DNA from: Rhodanobacter sp.
GTDB taxonomy: Bacteria; Pseudomonadota; Gammaproteobacteria; Xanthomonadales; Rhodanobacteraceae
Length of the DNA: 34,815 nt
Assembly (NCBI GenBank): GCA_022730295.1
Contig: DZCM01000016.1
Span: forward strand, 1 to 34,815
Reading direction: 5' to 3'
The notes below the pieces were generated by a model. It saw only the letters and a program-made list of their open reading frames with translations, made no database searches and was not told the origin of the DNA. Shown one piece after another: positions 25,363 to 33,558 of this stretch (the first letter of the stretch is position 1; every line of letters starts with the position of its first letter). Position numbers and translations under genes: made by a program.

Positions 25363-25624
25363 TGAGACGGTTTCGCTTCGATGCGCTGGCGGTAACGATG
25401 GTTGGCTTGGCGTGTCGGCCGCGCACGATGCCGACCGACTGGCGAATCCTATCAGGGCAACGCATCGGAACAGCGAAACGGCTACGGCCGGCAGCGCCCG
25501 GATCGCCAACGGCGGCGGGCGACAGGCCGGCAGCGTCGCCGGTGCGCGTTGGGCGTGCGATCCAGCGACGCCGCGCAATGCGCGATAATGTCAGCTTCGC
25601 CATCGCCATCGTCACCGGGCCCGC

Positions 25625-26113
25625 ATGTTCGAAGTCAACGCGATTACCGCTACCGACAAACCCGGCATTTACGCCGAATTGCTGCCGCAGGTGCGCGGCG
25701 TCCTGCATGGCGAGAAGAATCTTGTTGCCAACGCTGCCAACTTCGCCGCGCTGGTGTACCACGCGTTGCCGGACATCAACTGGTGCGGCTTTTACCTGTT
25801 CGATGGCACCGAACTGGTGGTGGGTCCGTTCCAGGGCCGGCCGGCCTGCATCCGCATCGCGCTCGGCCGTGGCGTGTGCGGCATCGCCGCGCAAACGCGC
25901 AGCACCCAGATCGTCGACGACGTCGCCGCGCACTCGAACCACGTCTACTGCGACAGCGCCTCGCGCTCGGAAATCGTGGTGCCGCTGCTGCGCGCCGATG
26001 GCTCGCTGCTGGGCGTGTGGGATGTCGACAGTCCGAGTCTCGCGCGTTTCGATGCTGACGACCGCGCCGGCATGGAGGCGCTGTGCGCGGCGTTCATGGA
26101 AGCTGCAGGCTGA
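25625..26113 (+). CDS. msrC: Free methionine-R-sulfoxide reductase (GAF domain)
   Basis: This 162-residue GAF-domain enzyme reduces free methionine-(R)-sulfoxide using thioredoxin and protects against oxidants. The three functional cysteines are present at 75, 85 and 109 (PACIR, GVCG, VYCDS), with the family spacing of 10 and 24 residues. The phrases INWCGFYLF and FQGRPAC are typical. A GATAAT at 25584 may be its -10 box, but no good -35 is visible. It converges on the ABC permease gene with 19 bases between stops. Confidence 0.9.
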   Translation: MFEVNAITATDKPGIYAELLPQVRGVLHGEKNLVANAANFAALVYHALPDINWCGFYLFDGTELVVGPFQGRPACIRIALGRGVCGIAAQTRSTQIVDDVAAHSNHVYCDSASRSEIVVPLLRADGSLLGVWDVDSPSLARFDADDRAGMEALCAAFMEAAG

Positions 26114-26132
26114 AGCGTCCCCGCGCCGCTCG

Positions 26133-27371
26133 TCACTCCGCGCGGATCGCGTCGATGGGACTCAAGGCCGCAGCCTGTCGCGCCGGGTAGATGCTGAAGG
26201 TGAGGCCGATCGCGCCACAGGCGATCGCCGAGAGCAGCACCGGCAGCGGCGCCCATGCGACTTGCCAGCCGGCGAACAGGGCGATCAGGTAGGCAATCAG
26301 GCCGCCGAACAGGATACCGATGAGCGAGCCCGCCGTGCAGATCACCACGGCCTCGCGCACGAAGCGCATGACGATGTCCTGGCGGCGCGCACCGATCGCG
26401 CGCAGCAAGCCGATTTCGCGGCGGCGTTCCAGCACGTTGGCGAGCATGATGTTCATGATGCCGATGCCGCCGACCAGCAGGCTCACCCCGGCGATTGCGC
26501 CCATCACGATGTCGAACATGCGCTGGGTTTTCTGGTTCTGCCGGAACAGTTGTTGTGGCACCACCAGCTTGAAGTCATCGGCGCCGCCATGGCTGCGGCT
26601 CATCAGCGCGCCCAGCACCCGCGCATCTTCGCCGAGCCGCGACGGGTCGTTGATGCGCAGCAGGAAGCGGTCGAGCGGGTCTTCCATGGGCTTGAACTTG
26701 AAGCGCGCGTGCGCGCTGGCCAGCGGCACGAACACGCGGTTGGAATCCGAACCCAGCGATACGCCCTCGAAACTGTCCTTGCCGAGGTCACGGTCGACCA
26801 GCACTCCGACCACCTGCAACCACACCTGGTTGACCTTGATGAGACCACCGATGGCATGGCCCTTCGGAAACAGTTCGCGCGCGGCCTGCGCACCCAGCAC
26901 CGCGACCGCGGCCAGGCTGTCGTTGTCCGCTTGCGTCAGCGCGCGGCCTTGCGCGAGTTTCAGCGAGGCGAGCTGGAAGTAGCCCGGGCTGACGCCGCTG
27001 GCGAGGATGTCGCCGGCACCTGCGTCGGAAAATACCGAGTGCACGCTGATCCGTTTCACCGCGGCGAAGCTGGTGGCGCCGGGCACCACGTCCAACGCGG
27101 CGTGCGCGTCGGCGAGCGTCAGGCCCACGCTGCGTGCGCGAATTTCCTTCAGCGCATTGTCGTCTTCGGGCGAGTGCGCCTCGACGATCAAATTGTGCAG
27201 GCCGAGGCTCTCGACCATGTGCAGCGCCTCACGCCGGCTGCCTTCGCCGACGCCCTGCATCGCGACGATCGCGCCGACGCCAAAGATCAGGCCGAGCAAC
27301 GTGAGGAAGGTGCGCAGCTTGCGCCTTGAGAGTTCTTCGATGGCTTCACGCCAGGGCGCCGGGATCGTCAT
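26133..27371 (-). CDS. MacB-like ABC transporter permease
   Basis: This 412-residue inner-membrane subunit is the MacB/FtsX type without its own ATPase domain. An N-terminal membrane helix (about 20-42, TFLTLLGLIFGVGAIVAM) is followed by a large periplasmic MacB_PCD domain, then three helices of the FtsX domain (about 290-395) with the conserved MNIMLANVLERRREIGLLRAIG split across the coupling region. It ends in IDAIRAE, as the family does. Such proteins push periplasmic substrates through a TolC channel. It is the last gene of a four-gene operon; its ATG overlaps the stop of the lipoprotein adaptor gene (ATGA). Confidence 0.9.
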   Translation of the reverse strand: MTIPAPWREAIEELSRRKLRTFLTLLGLIFGVGAIVAMQGVGEGSRREALHMVESLGLHNLIVEAHSPEDDNALKEIRARSVGLTLADAHAALDVVPGATSFAAVKRISVHSVFSDAGAGDILASGVSPGYFQLASLKLAQGRALTQADNDSLAAVAVLGAQAARELFPKGHAIGGLIKVNQVWLQVVGVLVDRDLGKDSFEGVSLGSDSNRVFVPLASAHARFKFKPMEDPLDRFLLRINDPSRLGEDARVLGALMSRSHGGADDFKLVVPQQLFRQNQKTQRMFDIVMGAIAGVSLLVGGIGIMNIMLANVLERRREIGLLRAIGARRQDIVMRFVREAVVICTAGSLIGILFGGLIAYLIALFAGWQVAWAPLPVLLSAIACGAIGLTFSIYPARQAAALSPIDAIRAE

Positions 27372-28597
27372 GTGCCTTCCTGCTTGCGCGAGACATCCAG
27401 CAACACCTTGTCGCCTGCCGTCAATCCCTTCAGCACTTGCGAACGGGCCGGCCCGCGCACGCCCAGGGTGACCGCACGCGGAACGCTGCGGCCGCCTTCG
27501 CGCAGCTTCACGATCGGGTCGCCGTTGTTGCTGACGATCGCGAGGTTGGGAACGCTCAGCGCATGCTTGGCATCCAGCAACACCACGCGCGCGCTGAAGC
27601 GCTGGCCGGGCGTCCAGCCATAACGGCGCGCCACGGCGGCCGGGATCGGCGCCTTCATCGCAATGTATTTCACCGGGCTTTCGCGGCTGCGCGGCTTGGC
27701 AGTCGAGGCCACCCACGACAGTGTGGTGGTGGCGGTTTGCGCGGAATTGCCCAGCGGGTGCAGTTCCACGGTGTCGCCGGCGGTGATGCCCTGGGCTTCA
27801 AGCCCCGGCACCCACAACTCGGCTTCCAGCGCGGCGGGATCCGGCAGGCTGGCGAATTTGTAGCCCGCCCACAGCGTGCTGCCGATGTGTGGCGCGCTGC
27901 CGCTCCAGTCGGTTTTCAGCATCAGTACCCCGGCATGCGGCGCGCGCACTTCCAGCGCATCGAGATCGCTGCGCCGTTGCGTGGCGGTGAGTTCGAAGGT
28001 GGCGCGTTGCGCGTCGATCACGCCCAGCTCGGCCTTGCCGCGGATGCCGGATTGGCCGAGCCGCCAGTTGAGGATGCCCTGCTTGGTGGACAGGAAGTGT
28101 TCGTCCTGCACGCTGTCGAGGATCTGGTTGCGCGGCATCGCCAGCGTGCTGGCGTGCGAATAGCGCTCGGCGAGGCCCAGTTGCGTTTCGACCTCGGCCA
28201 TTTCGACGTTCAGCTGGTCGCGTGTCGAGTCAATGTCCGATTGCTTGCCCGCGCGCGCCAGCGTATTGCGTTGCAGGTCCACCAGCGCTTCGGCGAGGTC
28301 CTGCTTGCTCTGTTGCGCCGAAAAGCGCGCAATCACGTCGCCCTTCTGCACCCGGCTGCCGTCGGGCAGGATCCACGCCAGTTGCCGCTGCGCGAATTGC
28401 TCGCCGGGCACCATCAGCGGGGTGGCGTGCACGGACTGCAAGTCACCCCGCGCCGTGACCGCGATCAGCAGCGGGCCGCTCGCGACCTGTTCGGTGACGA
28501 AGCCCTTGGGTGCGCTGTCGCCGCAAGCGGCAAGCGTGAGTGCCAGCATGCACGCAGCCGCGATGCGCACGCGGTGGCGGGATGGCCGCTCGCTCAT
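27368..28597 (-). CDS. HlyD/MacA-family periplasmic adaptor, lipoprotein
   Basis: This 409-residue membrane-fusion protein has a lipobox LTLAAC ending at Cys25, so it is probably anchored by lipid in the periplasm. A barrel-sandwich half (VPDGSRVQKGDVIARF-like wording near 78), a coiled-coil hairpin (about 95-205) and the second barrel-sandwich half (VRAPHAGVLMLK) are in order. The beta-barrel and membrane-proximal domains follow. The phrase TDWSG...GSTLWAG also occurs, as TSWSG...GSQVWRG, in the second module of the upstream adaptor, so the two are paralogues. The start has GGAGG at good spacing and overlaps the upstream stop by 4 bases. Confidence 0.88.
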   Translation of the reverse strand: MSERPSRHRVRIAAACMLALTLAACGDSAPKGFVTEQVASGPLLIAVTARGDLQSVHATPLMVPGEQFAQRQLAWILPDGSRVQKGDVIARFSAQQSKQDLAEALVDLQRNTLARAGKQSDIDSTRDQLNVEMAEVETQLGLAERYSHASTLAMPRNQILDSVQDEHFLSTKQGILNWRLGQSGIRGKAELGVIDAQRATFELTATQRRSDLDALEVRAPHAGVLMLKTDWSGSAPHIGSTLWAGYKFASLPDPAALEAELWVPGLEAQGITAGDTVELHPLGNSAQTATTTLSWVASTAKPRSRESPVKYIAMKAPIPAAVARRYGWTPGQRFSARVVLLDAKHALSVPNLAIVSNNGDPIVKLREGGRSVPRAVTLGVRGPARSQVLKGLTAGDKVLLDVSRKQEGT

Positions 28598-30492
28598 GCC
28601 TTGCCTCCGCGCGCAGCCTTGATGTCCACCTGCACCGGTTGGCCGGGTTTCAATTTCGCGGCATGCGCATCCAGCGTGATCCGCAGGTCGACCACGGGCA
28701 CCGGTTGCACCCGCGACTCGCTGTGCACGGTGGTGCCAATCAGCGCGACCTTGCCGGTGAGGATGCGATTGCCGCCGCCGGTCAGCAGCACTTGGACCGG
28801 CTGGCCGGCATGCACCCATTCGAGGTCGCGTTCGGGCAGGCTCGCGCGCACCACCAGCGTGTGAATGTCGGGAATTTCGCCGACCGACATCCCGCGCCAG
28901 ACCTGCGAGCCGGTGTCGATCATGTCGCCGCTCCACGAGGTGTGGTGCAGGAACACACCGGCGCGCGGCGCCTGTACCGTCAATGACGCCAGCTCGGATT
29001 GCATCGTCGCCACTTGCCGTTGCAGGCGCGTGACGTCGCCGTCGGCGACGCGTTGCTCCGCGGCCCGGGCATCGGCATCGACCTTCGCGCGTTGCTCCGT
29101 CAGGGCGAGCCGGCGCTCGCTCTTGCGGCGCTCGATCCAGAGTTTGTTGTATTCCATCAGCGCCACGGCATCCTTCGGAATCGTGGTCTTGCGCGCGGCC
29201 TTCTGGGCATCCGCCGCGGCCTTGGCCACCGCCAGCGTGCTGGTGCGCGCGCGATCGGCGAGTTGCAGCTTGAGGTTGTCGCGGGCGCGAATCTTTTCGG
29301 TCAGCTGGCTCATCGTTGCCGGCAATTTTTGCGCCAGATCGCCGGCCGCAAATGTCACGATGGGTTCGCCCTGTTTGACCTGTGCACCATCGGCTACCAT
29401 CTGGGTGACGTTCATCTGCCACAGGCCTTCCACTTGCGGCGGAATGATCGAGACCGAATCCAGCGCGTGGACTTCGCCGTCGGCATGGATCGTTGCCGGC
29501 GGGCCTATCGCCGCAGCACTTGGCGGCGCGTCCGTCGCGGTATCGACCCGCACGCTCATGCCGGGCAGCAGTTGCAAGGCCGCGGCGTTGCCATCGATCG
29601 CGATGTCGAGGGTGAAGTAGCGGCCGTCACCCCATTCCGGCTTGGGCTCGGACGCGCCGGAAATGCTGCGGATCGTGCCGGTCGCGTGCGCGGCGGGCAG
29701 GGCGTCGAAGTACAAGCGGACCTGCTCGCCCACTTTCAAGCCGCGGCGGTCGGGTTCCAGTGCCCACGCGCGCACCTCGCGGCTGCCGGTCGCCACCACT
29801 TCGCCGACCTTGGTGCCGGGATAGCTGGTGGAGCCCTGCTCGAAGCGGGTGCCGTGGTCGAACGAGTTGTCGCCTTCGAAGGCGTGCACCACCACGCCGT
29901 CCATCTCGGCGCGCACGGTCGCGCGATCGACCCACGATTGATAGAACCCGAGTTGCAGGGTCGCCTTCTTTTCCTGCAGCACGCCATCCGCGCGCCGGCG
30001 CGTCACCGCCGCCTGCGCCGCGGTGAGTTGTTCCTGCTTCAGGGTGACATCGCGCTGGTCGCTCTTGGCCGTGCCCTGGTACTTGTCGTAATCGACGGCA
30101 GCGATCAGGTTCTGCGGGATGCGCGCGTCGATCGCGGCTTCGTCACTGGCGGCCTTCGCGTCAACCAGCGCCAGCTCGGCATCGATGGCTTTCAGTTGCA
30201 GGTCGTCGATGTCCTTGGCGGTCTTGTCCTTGTCCTGCGCGATCTGGTCGCGCAACTGGCGCAGTTGCGAGGCCATGCTGCCGGCGTCGATGCTGAGCAG
30301 CGTGTCGCCCTTCTTCACCCGCGTGCCATCGGGCACGTAGGTGCGCAGCACTACCGGCGAGCTCATCGAGGGTGGCGTGAAGATGCCTTGCGCGTCAGAC
30401 GAACGCACTGCGCCGGTCAACACCACCGCGGCGCACGGCAGTGCCGCCAGCGCAAGGGTCAGTGCCAGCGCAGCCTCAAGCCGCCAGCGCAT
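28594..30492 (-). CDS. Double-module HlyD-like membrane fusion protein
   Basis: This 632-residue protein contains two complete adaptor modules in tandem, where the family normally has one. The N-terminal signal-anchor (about 5-26) is followed by module 1 (about 45-318: TYVPDGTRVKKGDTLLSID, a hairpin at 72-190, VRAEMDGVVV, then a barrel). An Ala/Pro linker leads to module 2 (about 335-627: MVADGAQVKQGEPIVTF, a longer hairpin at 385-505, VQAPRAGVFL, then a barrel). The start at 30492 overlaps the ATPase gene by 17 bases and has AGGA in front. It probably links the inner-membrane ABC unit to an outer-membrane channel, alone or with the downstream lipoprotein adaptor. Confidence 0.85.
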   Translation of the reverse strand: MRWRLEAALALTLALAALPCAAVVLTGAVRSSDAQGIFTPPSMSSPVVLRTYVPDGTRVKKGDTLLSIDAGSMASQLRQLRDQIAQDKDKTAKDIDDLQLKAIDAELALVDAKAASDEAAIDARIPQNLIAAVDYDKYQGTAKSDQRDVTLKQEQLTAAQAAVTRRRADGVLQEKKATLQLGFYQSWVDRATVRAEMDGVVVHAFEGDNSFDHGTRFEQGSTSYPGTKVGEVVATGSREVRAWALEPDRRGLKVGEQVRLYFDALPAAHATGTIRSISGASEPKPEWGDGRYFTLDIAIDGNAAALQLLPGMSVRVDTATDAPPSAAAIGPPATIHADGEVHALDSVSIIPPQVEGLWQMNVTQMVADGAQVKQGEPIVTFAAGDLAQKLPATMSQLTEKIRARDNLKLQLADRARTSTLAVAKAAADAQKAARKTTIPKDAVALMEYNKLWIERRKSERRLALTEQRAKVDADARAAEQRVADGDVTRLQRQVATMQSELASLTVQAPRAGVFLHHTSWSGDMIDTGSQVWRGMSVGEIPDIHTLVVRASLPERDLEWVHAGQPVQVLLTGGGNRILTGKVALIGTTVHSESRVQPVPVVDLRITLDAHAAKLKPGQPVQVDIKAARGGKA

Positions 30493-31150
30493 CTGCGATC
30501 CTGCCGTCACGCAAATGGATTTGCCGCTCGGCTTGGGCCGCGACGTCACGGTCGTGCGTCACCATCACCACGGTCTGGCCGGTGGCGTGGATCTCCGCGA
30601 TCAAGGCCAGCACGCCGGCCGCGCTCTTCGAATCAAGATTGCCGGTCGGCTCATCGGCCAGCAGCAAGGCTGGGCGCATCAGCAAGGCGCGCGCAATCGC
30701 CACGCGCTGCATCTGGCCACCGGAGAGCTGGTTGGGACGATGGTCGAGGCGCATCGTCATGCCCATGCGTTCCAGCAAGTCCAATGCGCGTGCGTGCAGC
30801 GACGGATCAGGCGTGCGCAGGAAGCGTTGTGGCAGCAGCACGTTTTCCAGCACGCTCAAGCGCGGCAGCAGGTGGAACGATTGGAACACGAAGCCGATCC
30901 GGCGGTTGCGAAAATCGCTGGCGCGCTCATCGTCGAACGTGGACACGTCCACGCCGTCAAGGCAATAACGGCCACTGTCGGGATGGTCGAGACAACCGAG
31001 GATGTTGAGCAGGGTCGACTTGCCGGAACCTGATGGCCCCGCGATCGCAACGTAACACCCGGCCGGGATCTCGAAGCTGACGCCATCGAGCGCGTGCACT
31101 GTCTGCCCGCCCACGTGGTAGTGACGGCGCAAGTTTTCCACGGTCACCAT
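30476..31150 (-). CDS. MacB/LolD-type ABC transporter ATPase
   Basis: This 224-residue ATP-binding subunit has Walker A GPSGSGKST (38-46), the Q-loop in FVFQSFHLLP, signature LSGGQ (142-146), Walker B LLLADEPTG (about 162-170) and the switch His in THDRD. The SFHLLP and NLDSKS segments are typical of the MacB/LolD branch. It would energise the FtsX-type permease encoded three genes downstream. It is the first gene of the operon. Start codon ATG at 31150; a GTG one codon later is possible. Confidence 0.92.
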   Translation of the reverse strand: MVTVENLRRHYHVGGQTVHALDGVSFEIPAGCYVAIAGPSGSGKSTLLNILGCLDHPDSGRYCLDGVDVSTFDDERASDFRNRRIGFVFQSFHLLPRLSVLENVLLPQRFLRTPDPSLHARALDLLERMGMTMRLDHRPNQLSGGQMQRVAIARALLMRPALLLADEPTGNLDSKSAAGVLALIAEIHATGQTVVMVTHDRDVAAQAERQIHLRDGRIADALAA

Positions 31151-31200
31151 GGCTGTCGTGAAGCTCCCTGTGTCGTGTTGCGTGCCGCGGTCATCCGCAG

Positions 31201-31230
31201 ATGAAACACGAGAGCCGGGGTGTCGCGCAA
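31201..31230 (-). promoter_or_regulatory. Possible promoter of the ABC export operon
   Basis: On the minus strand TTGCGC (31230-31225) and TTTCAT (31206-31201) are 18 bases apart, each 4 of 6 matches to consensus. The evidence is weak, but the place fits the 90-base gap before the first gene. Confidence 0.25.
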
Positions 31231-31240
31231 GTGGCGTCTT

Positions 31241-32059
31241 TCACCCACCCGTGGCGAAGCCCGGATACAGCGTCATGCCGCCATCCACGTAGATTGACGC
31301 GCCACAGATGTAGTCCGATTCATCCGAGGCGAGCCATGCCGCGACCTTCGCGATGTCGGCGGGCACGCCGATGCGGCCGTACGGGATCAATTTCTTGAGA
31401 GCGGTGGCAGCGCTGGCGGTGTCCCATGCGTTGCGGTTGATGGCGGTTTCGATCGCGCCGGGGCAGACCGAATTGACGCGGATCCTGTGTGGCGCCAACT
31501 CCTGCGCGATCGATTCCATCAGCTGCATGATCCCGCCCTTGGTGGTGGCGTAGTTGCAGTGGCCGCCCCAGGGAATTTCCTGATGCACCGAGCTGGTGAA
31601 GATGATCTTGCCGAGCGCGCACGAGACATCGCGCATGCCGCGGCGCGTGAACTCGCGTGCAGCCTCGCGCGCGACCAGGAAAGCGCCGGTGAGATTCACG
31701 CCGATCACCTTGTTCCACTGGTCCAGGGTCATGTCGACGAGATGCGCGTCGCGTTGGAGGCCGGCATTCGAGCACACGATGTCGAGCGTGCCGAATTGCT
31801 TGATGGCTTCAGCGAACAGTGCCTGCACGTCGCTCTCGCTGCTGACGTCGGCCTGGATCGCGATGGCTTTGCCGGCCCCGAGTTTGTTGATGTCCTCACA
31901 GATCGACTCGGCGGTTTCCGGCTGCACCACGTAGTTGACCACCACGTTGGCGCCGGCGGCGGCCAGCTCGCGCGCGATGCCCGCGCCGATGCCGGAGTTG
32001 GCGCCGGTGACCATGGCGTTCTGGCCGGCGAGGCGTTGTGGTGAGGGTTGGGTGTTCAT
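31241..32059 (-). CDS. Short-chain dehydrogenase/reductase (glucose 1-dehydrogenase-like)
   Basis: This 272-residue classical SDR has the cofactor motif TGANSGIG (18-25), the NAG motif (CSNAG near 96-100), catalytic Ser in FTSS (about 156), Tyr170 and Lys174 (NYATTK), and a C-terminal DGG. The overall wording (INRNAW, IPYGRIG, YVDGGMTLYPGF) matches enzymes annotated as glucose 1-dehydrogenase, though the substrate is not proved. AGGAG lies 6 bases before the ATG. Downstream of the two glycosidase genes on the same strand, it may oxidise a sugar they release. Confidence 0.87.
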   Translation of the reverse strand: MNTQPSPQRLAGQNAMVTGANSGIGAGIARELAAAGANVVVNYVVQPETAESICEDINKLGAGKAIAIQADVSSESDVQALFAEAIKQFGTLDIVCSNAGLQRDAHLVDMTLDQWNKVIGVNLTGAFLVAREAAREFTRRGMRDVSCALGKIIFTSSVHQEIPWGGHCNYATTKGGIMQLMESIAQELAPHRIRVNSVCPGAIETAINRNAWDTASAATALKKLIPYGRIGVPADIAKVAAWLASDESDYICGASIYVDGGMTLYPGFATGG

Positions 32060-32161
32060 GCGGTTCTCCTTTCATCGAAAGCAAAAGCACGGCCCGAACG
32101 AGCAACCATCCATGCTGCCGGGCGCCGGTGCGGCCATCCCTGGCCGCCCGTTCGCCGACGC

Positions 32162-32184
32162 GCGAGCTGCCACCGGCAGCTCGC
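32162..32184. repeat. Hairpin after the glucoamylase-like gene
   Basis: GCGAGCTGCC (32162-32171) pairs perfectly with GGCAGCTCGC (32175-32184), leaving a 3-base loop. It lies 12 bases after the stop codon. With no T-run, it may only stabilise the 3' end or reduce read-through into the SDR gene. Confidence 0.5.
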
Positions 32185-32196
32185 AAGCGCGTCTGC

Positions 32197-33549
32197 TCAC
32201 CCCAGCCACTCGCCGCTGAAACCGGCGCGCTGCAGGCCGAGTCTGATCGGCGCGCACTCGCGCATCTGTTCCCAGACCATGCGCGTGCGGTAGTTCTCGA
32301 TCATCAGCACGATCGGGCCCTGGTTCAGCGCGAAGTGCCACGGCGACACCCACGCATGGACCTGCTTGCCGTCCAGCATGGTGCACGTCACGCCAGCGGT
32401 GTTGTCCTCGGGATACGACAAGTTGAACGAAGCGTGGAAGCCATAGCCAGCGGGGCTGTGGCCGACCAGGGTTTCCAGATGGCGGATCTCGTCCAGCACG
32501 ATTTCCGGCGCGAACGGCAAGGATGCGATCGCTGCCCACGGCGAGATGGTGCCGTCGTCGGGCCCGAACGGCGCGCCGCGCGCGATGTAGTCGTAGAACT
32601 TGTGGTCGCGGCCGTGGAATTTCCCGGTCGCGTCGGCCGGGCCGTCGCTGGCAGTGAAGCCCCAGCAGTTTTTCTCGTAGCCGGTGAACTTGTGCGGGTT
32701 GCGGATCGCATACTGGCGGTGGACGTGGGTGGCTTCGCGGCTGTTGGCGAAGTAGTCGGTCTTTTTCGCGGCCATGGCCTCGTCCTGCAGGCCGGCAAGG
32801 TCGAGCCAGATGTGCGAGAACTGGTGGATGAACAACGGTCCCGCATACAACACTTCGCGGCCGTAGATGCGCTTCCAGCTGAAGGTGGACGTCCATGCGT
32901 GGTACGCGGCGGGCGTCACCGCGAATTCGGGCGCCGCCAGCGCCAGCACGTACAGGATCATCGCCTCGTTGTAACCGAGCCAGCGATTGACGAGAAAGCC
33001 CGATTCCGGCTTCCAGCCCAGCACGATCGCGTCCTGGCCGTTCTGCGCCCAGCGCCAGTCCACACGTGCGTAGATCGACTGCGCGCGTTCCCGCACTTCG
33101 CGTTCGGCGGCGCCATCGCCGGCGAAATATTGCGCAGCGTGCAGCATGCCGACCACCAGCAGCGCGGTGTCGATGGTGGACAACTCGCAATTCCACGCGC
33201 GTGTGCCCGTGTCGGCCTTCAGGAAGTGATAGAAAAAGCCCTTGTAGCCGACACCATCCTTCGCGCCGGATTGATCGGCCGCATCGAAGAAGCGTAGCGC
33301 CGCCAGCGTCAGCGCGAGCGCGTTGTGGTACAGCATCCAGCCACGCTCGACCGCGACCGGATAGCACGACAGCGCAAAACCGGCCGCGGCGATGCTGGTC
33401 GGCTGGCCGGGCTGGGTGGAATCGAGCACCAGCCCGGTCTCCGGGTTGGTGTAGCGCTCGAAATACCGGAAGGCCTTGCATTGCAGGTCATCCAGCATCG
33501 CATCATCGCTGTTCGCCATGCGCGTGGTGGCGCGTCGCCCGGTGACCAT
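32197..33549 (-). CDS. Glucoamylase-like protein (PF10091 type, GH144-related)
   Basis: This 450-residue protein is built from the (alpha/alpha)6 barrel family that was first called putative glucoamylase and includes endo-beta-1,2-glucanases (GH144). Conserved phrases are LVLDSTQ near 40, the WNCELSTIDTALL segment, GYNEAMILY, the FIHQFSHIWLD segment and NCWGFTASDGP near 285. There is no signal peptide, so the enzyme looks cytosolic, unlike most secreted relatives; this suits a role on imported oligosaccharides. AGGAG lies 6 bases before the ATG at 33549. It lies 9 bases after the GH39 gene stop, so the two form an operon. Confidence 0.83.
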   Translation of the reverse strand: MVTGRRATTRMANSDDAMLDDLQCKAFRYFERYTNPETGLVLDSTQPGQPTSIAAAGFALSCYPVAVERGWMLYHNALALTLAALRFFDAADQSGAKDGVGYKGFFYHFLKADTGTRAWNCELSTIDTALLVVGMLHAAQYFAGDGAAEREVRERAQSIYARVDWRWAQNGQDAIVLGWKPESGFLVNRWLGYNEAMILYVLALAAPEFAVTPAAYHAWTSTFSWKRIYGREVLYAGPLFIHQFSHIWLDLAGLQDEAMAAKKTDYFANSREATHVHRQYAIRNPHKFTGYEKNCWGFTASDGPADATGKFHGRDHKFYDYIARGAPFGPDDGTISPWAAIASLPFAPEIVLDEIRHLETLVGHSPAGYGFHASFNLSYPEDNTAGVTCTMLDGKQVHAWVSPWHFALNQGPIVLMIENYRTRMVWEQMRECAPIRLGLQRAGFSGEWLG

Positions 33550-33558
33550 GTCGCGCTC

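Noticed and set aside
27372-27716. Longer N-terminus for the MacB-like permease
   Set aside because: The added residues would overlap the lipoprotein adaptor gene and lack family similarity; the ATG at 27371 has AGGA and gives the usual membrane helix.
28598-29422. Longer N-terminus for the lipoprotein adaptor
   Set aside because: It would overlap the double-module adaptor gene by over 800 bases; the ATG at 28597 has a ribosome site and a lipoprotein signal.
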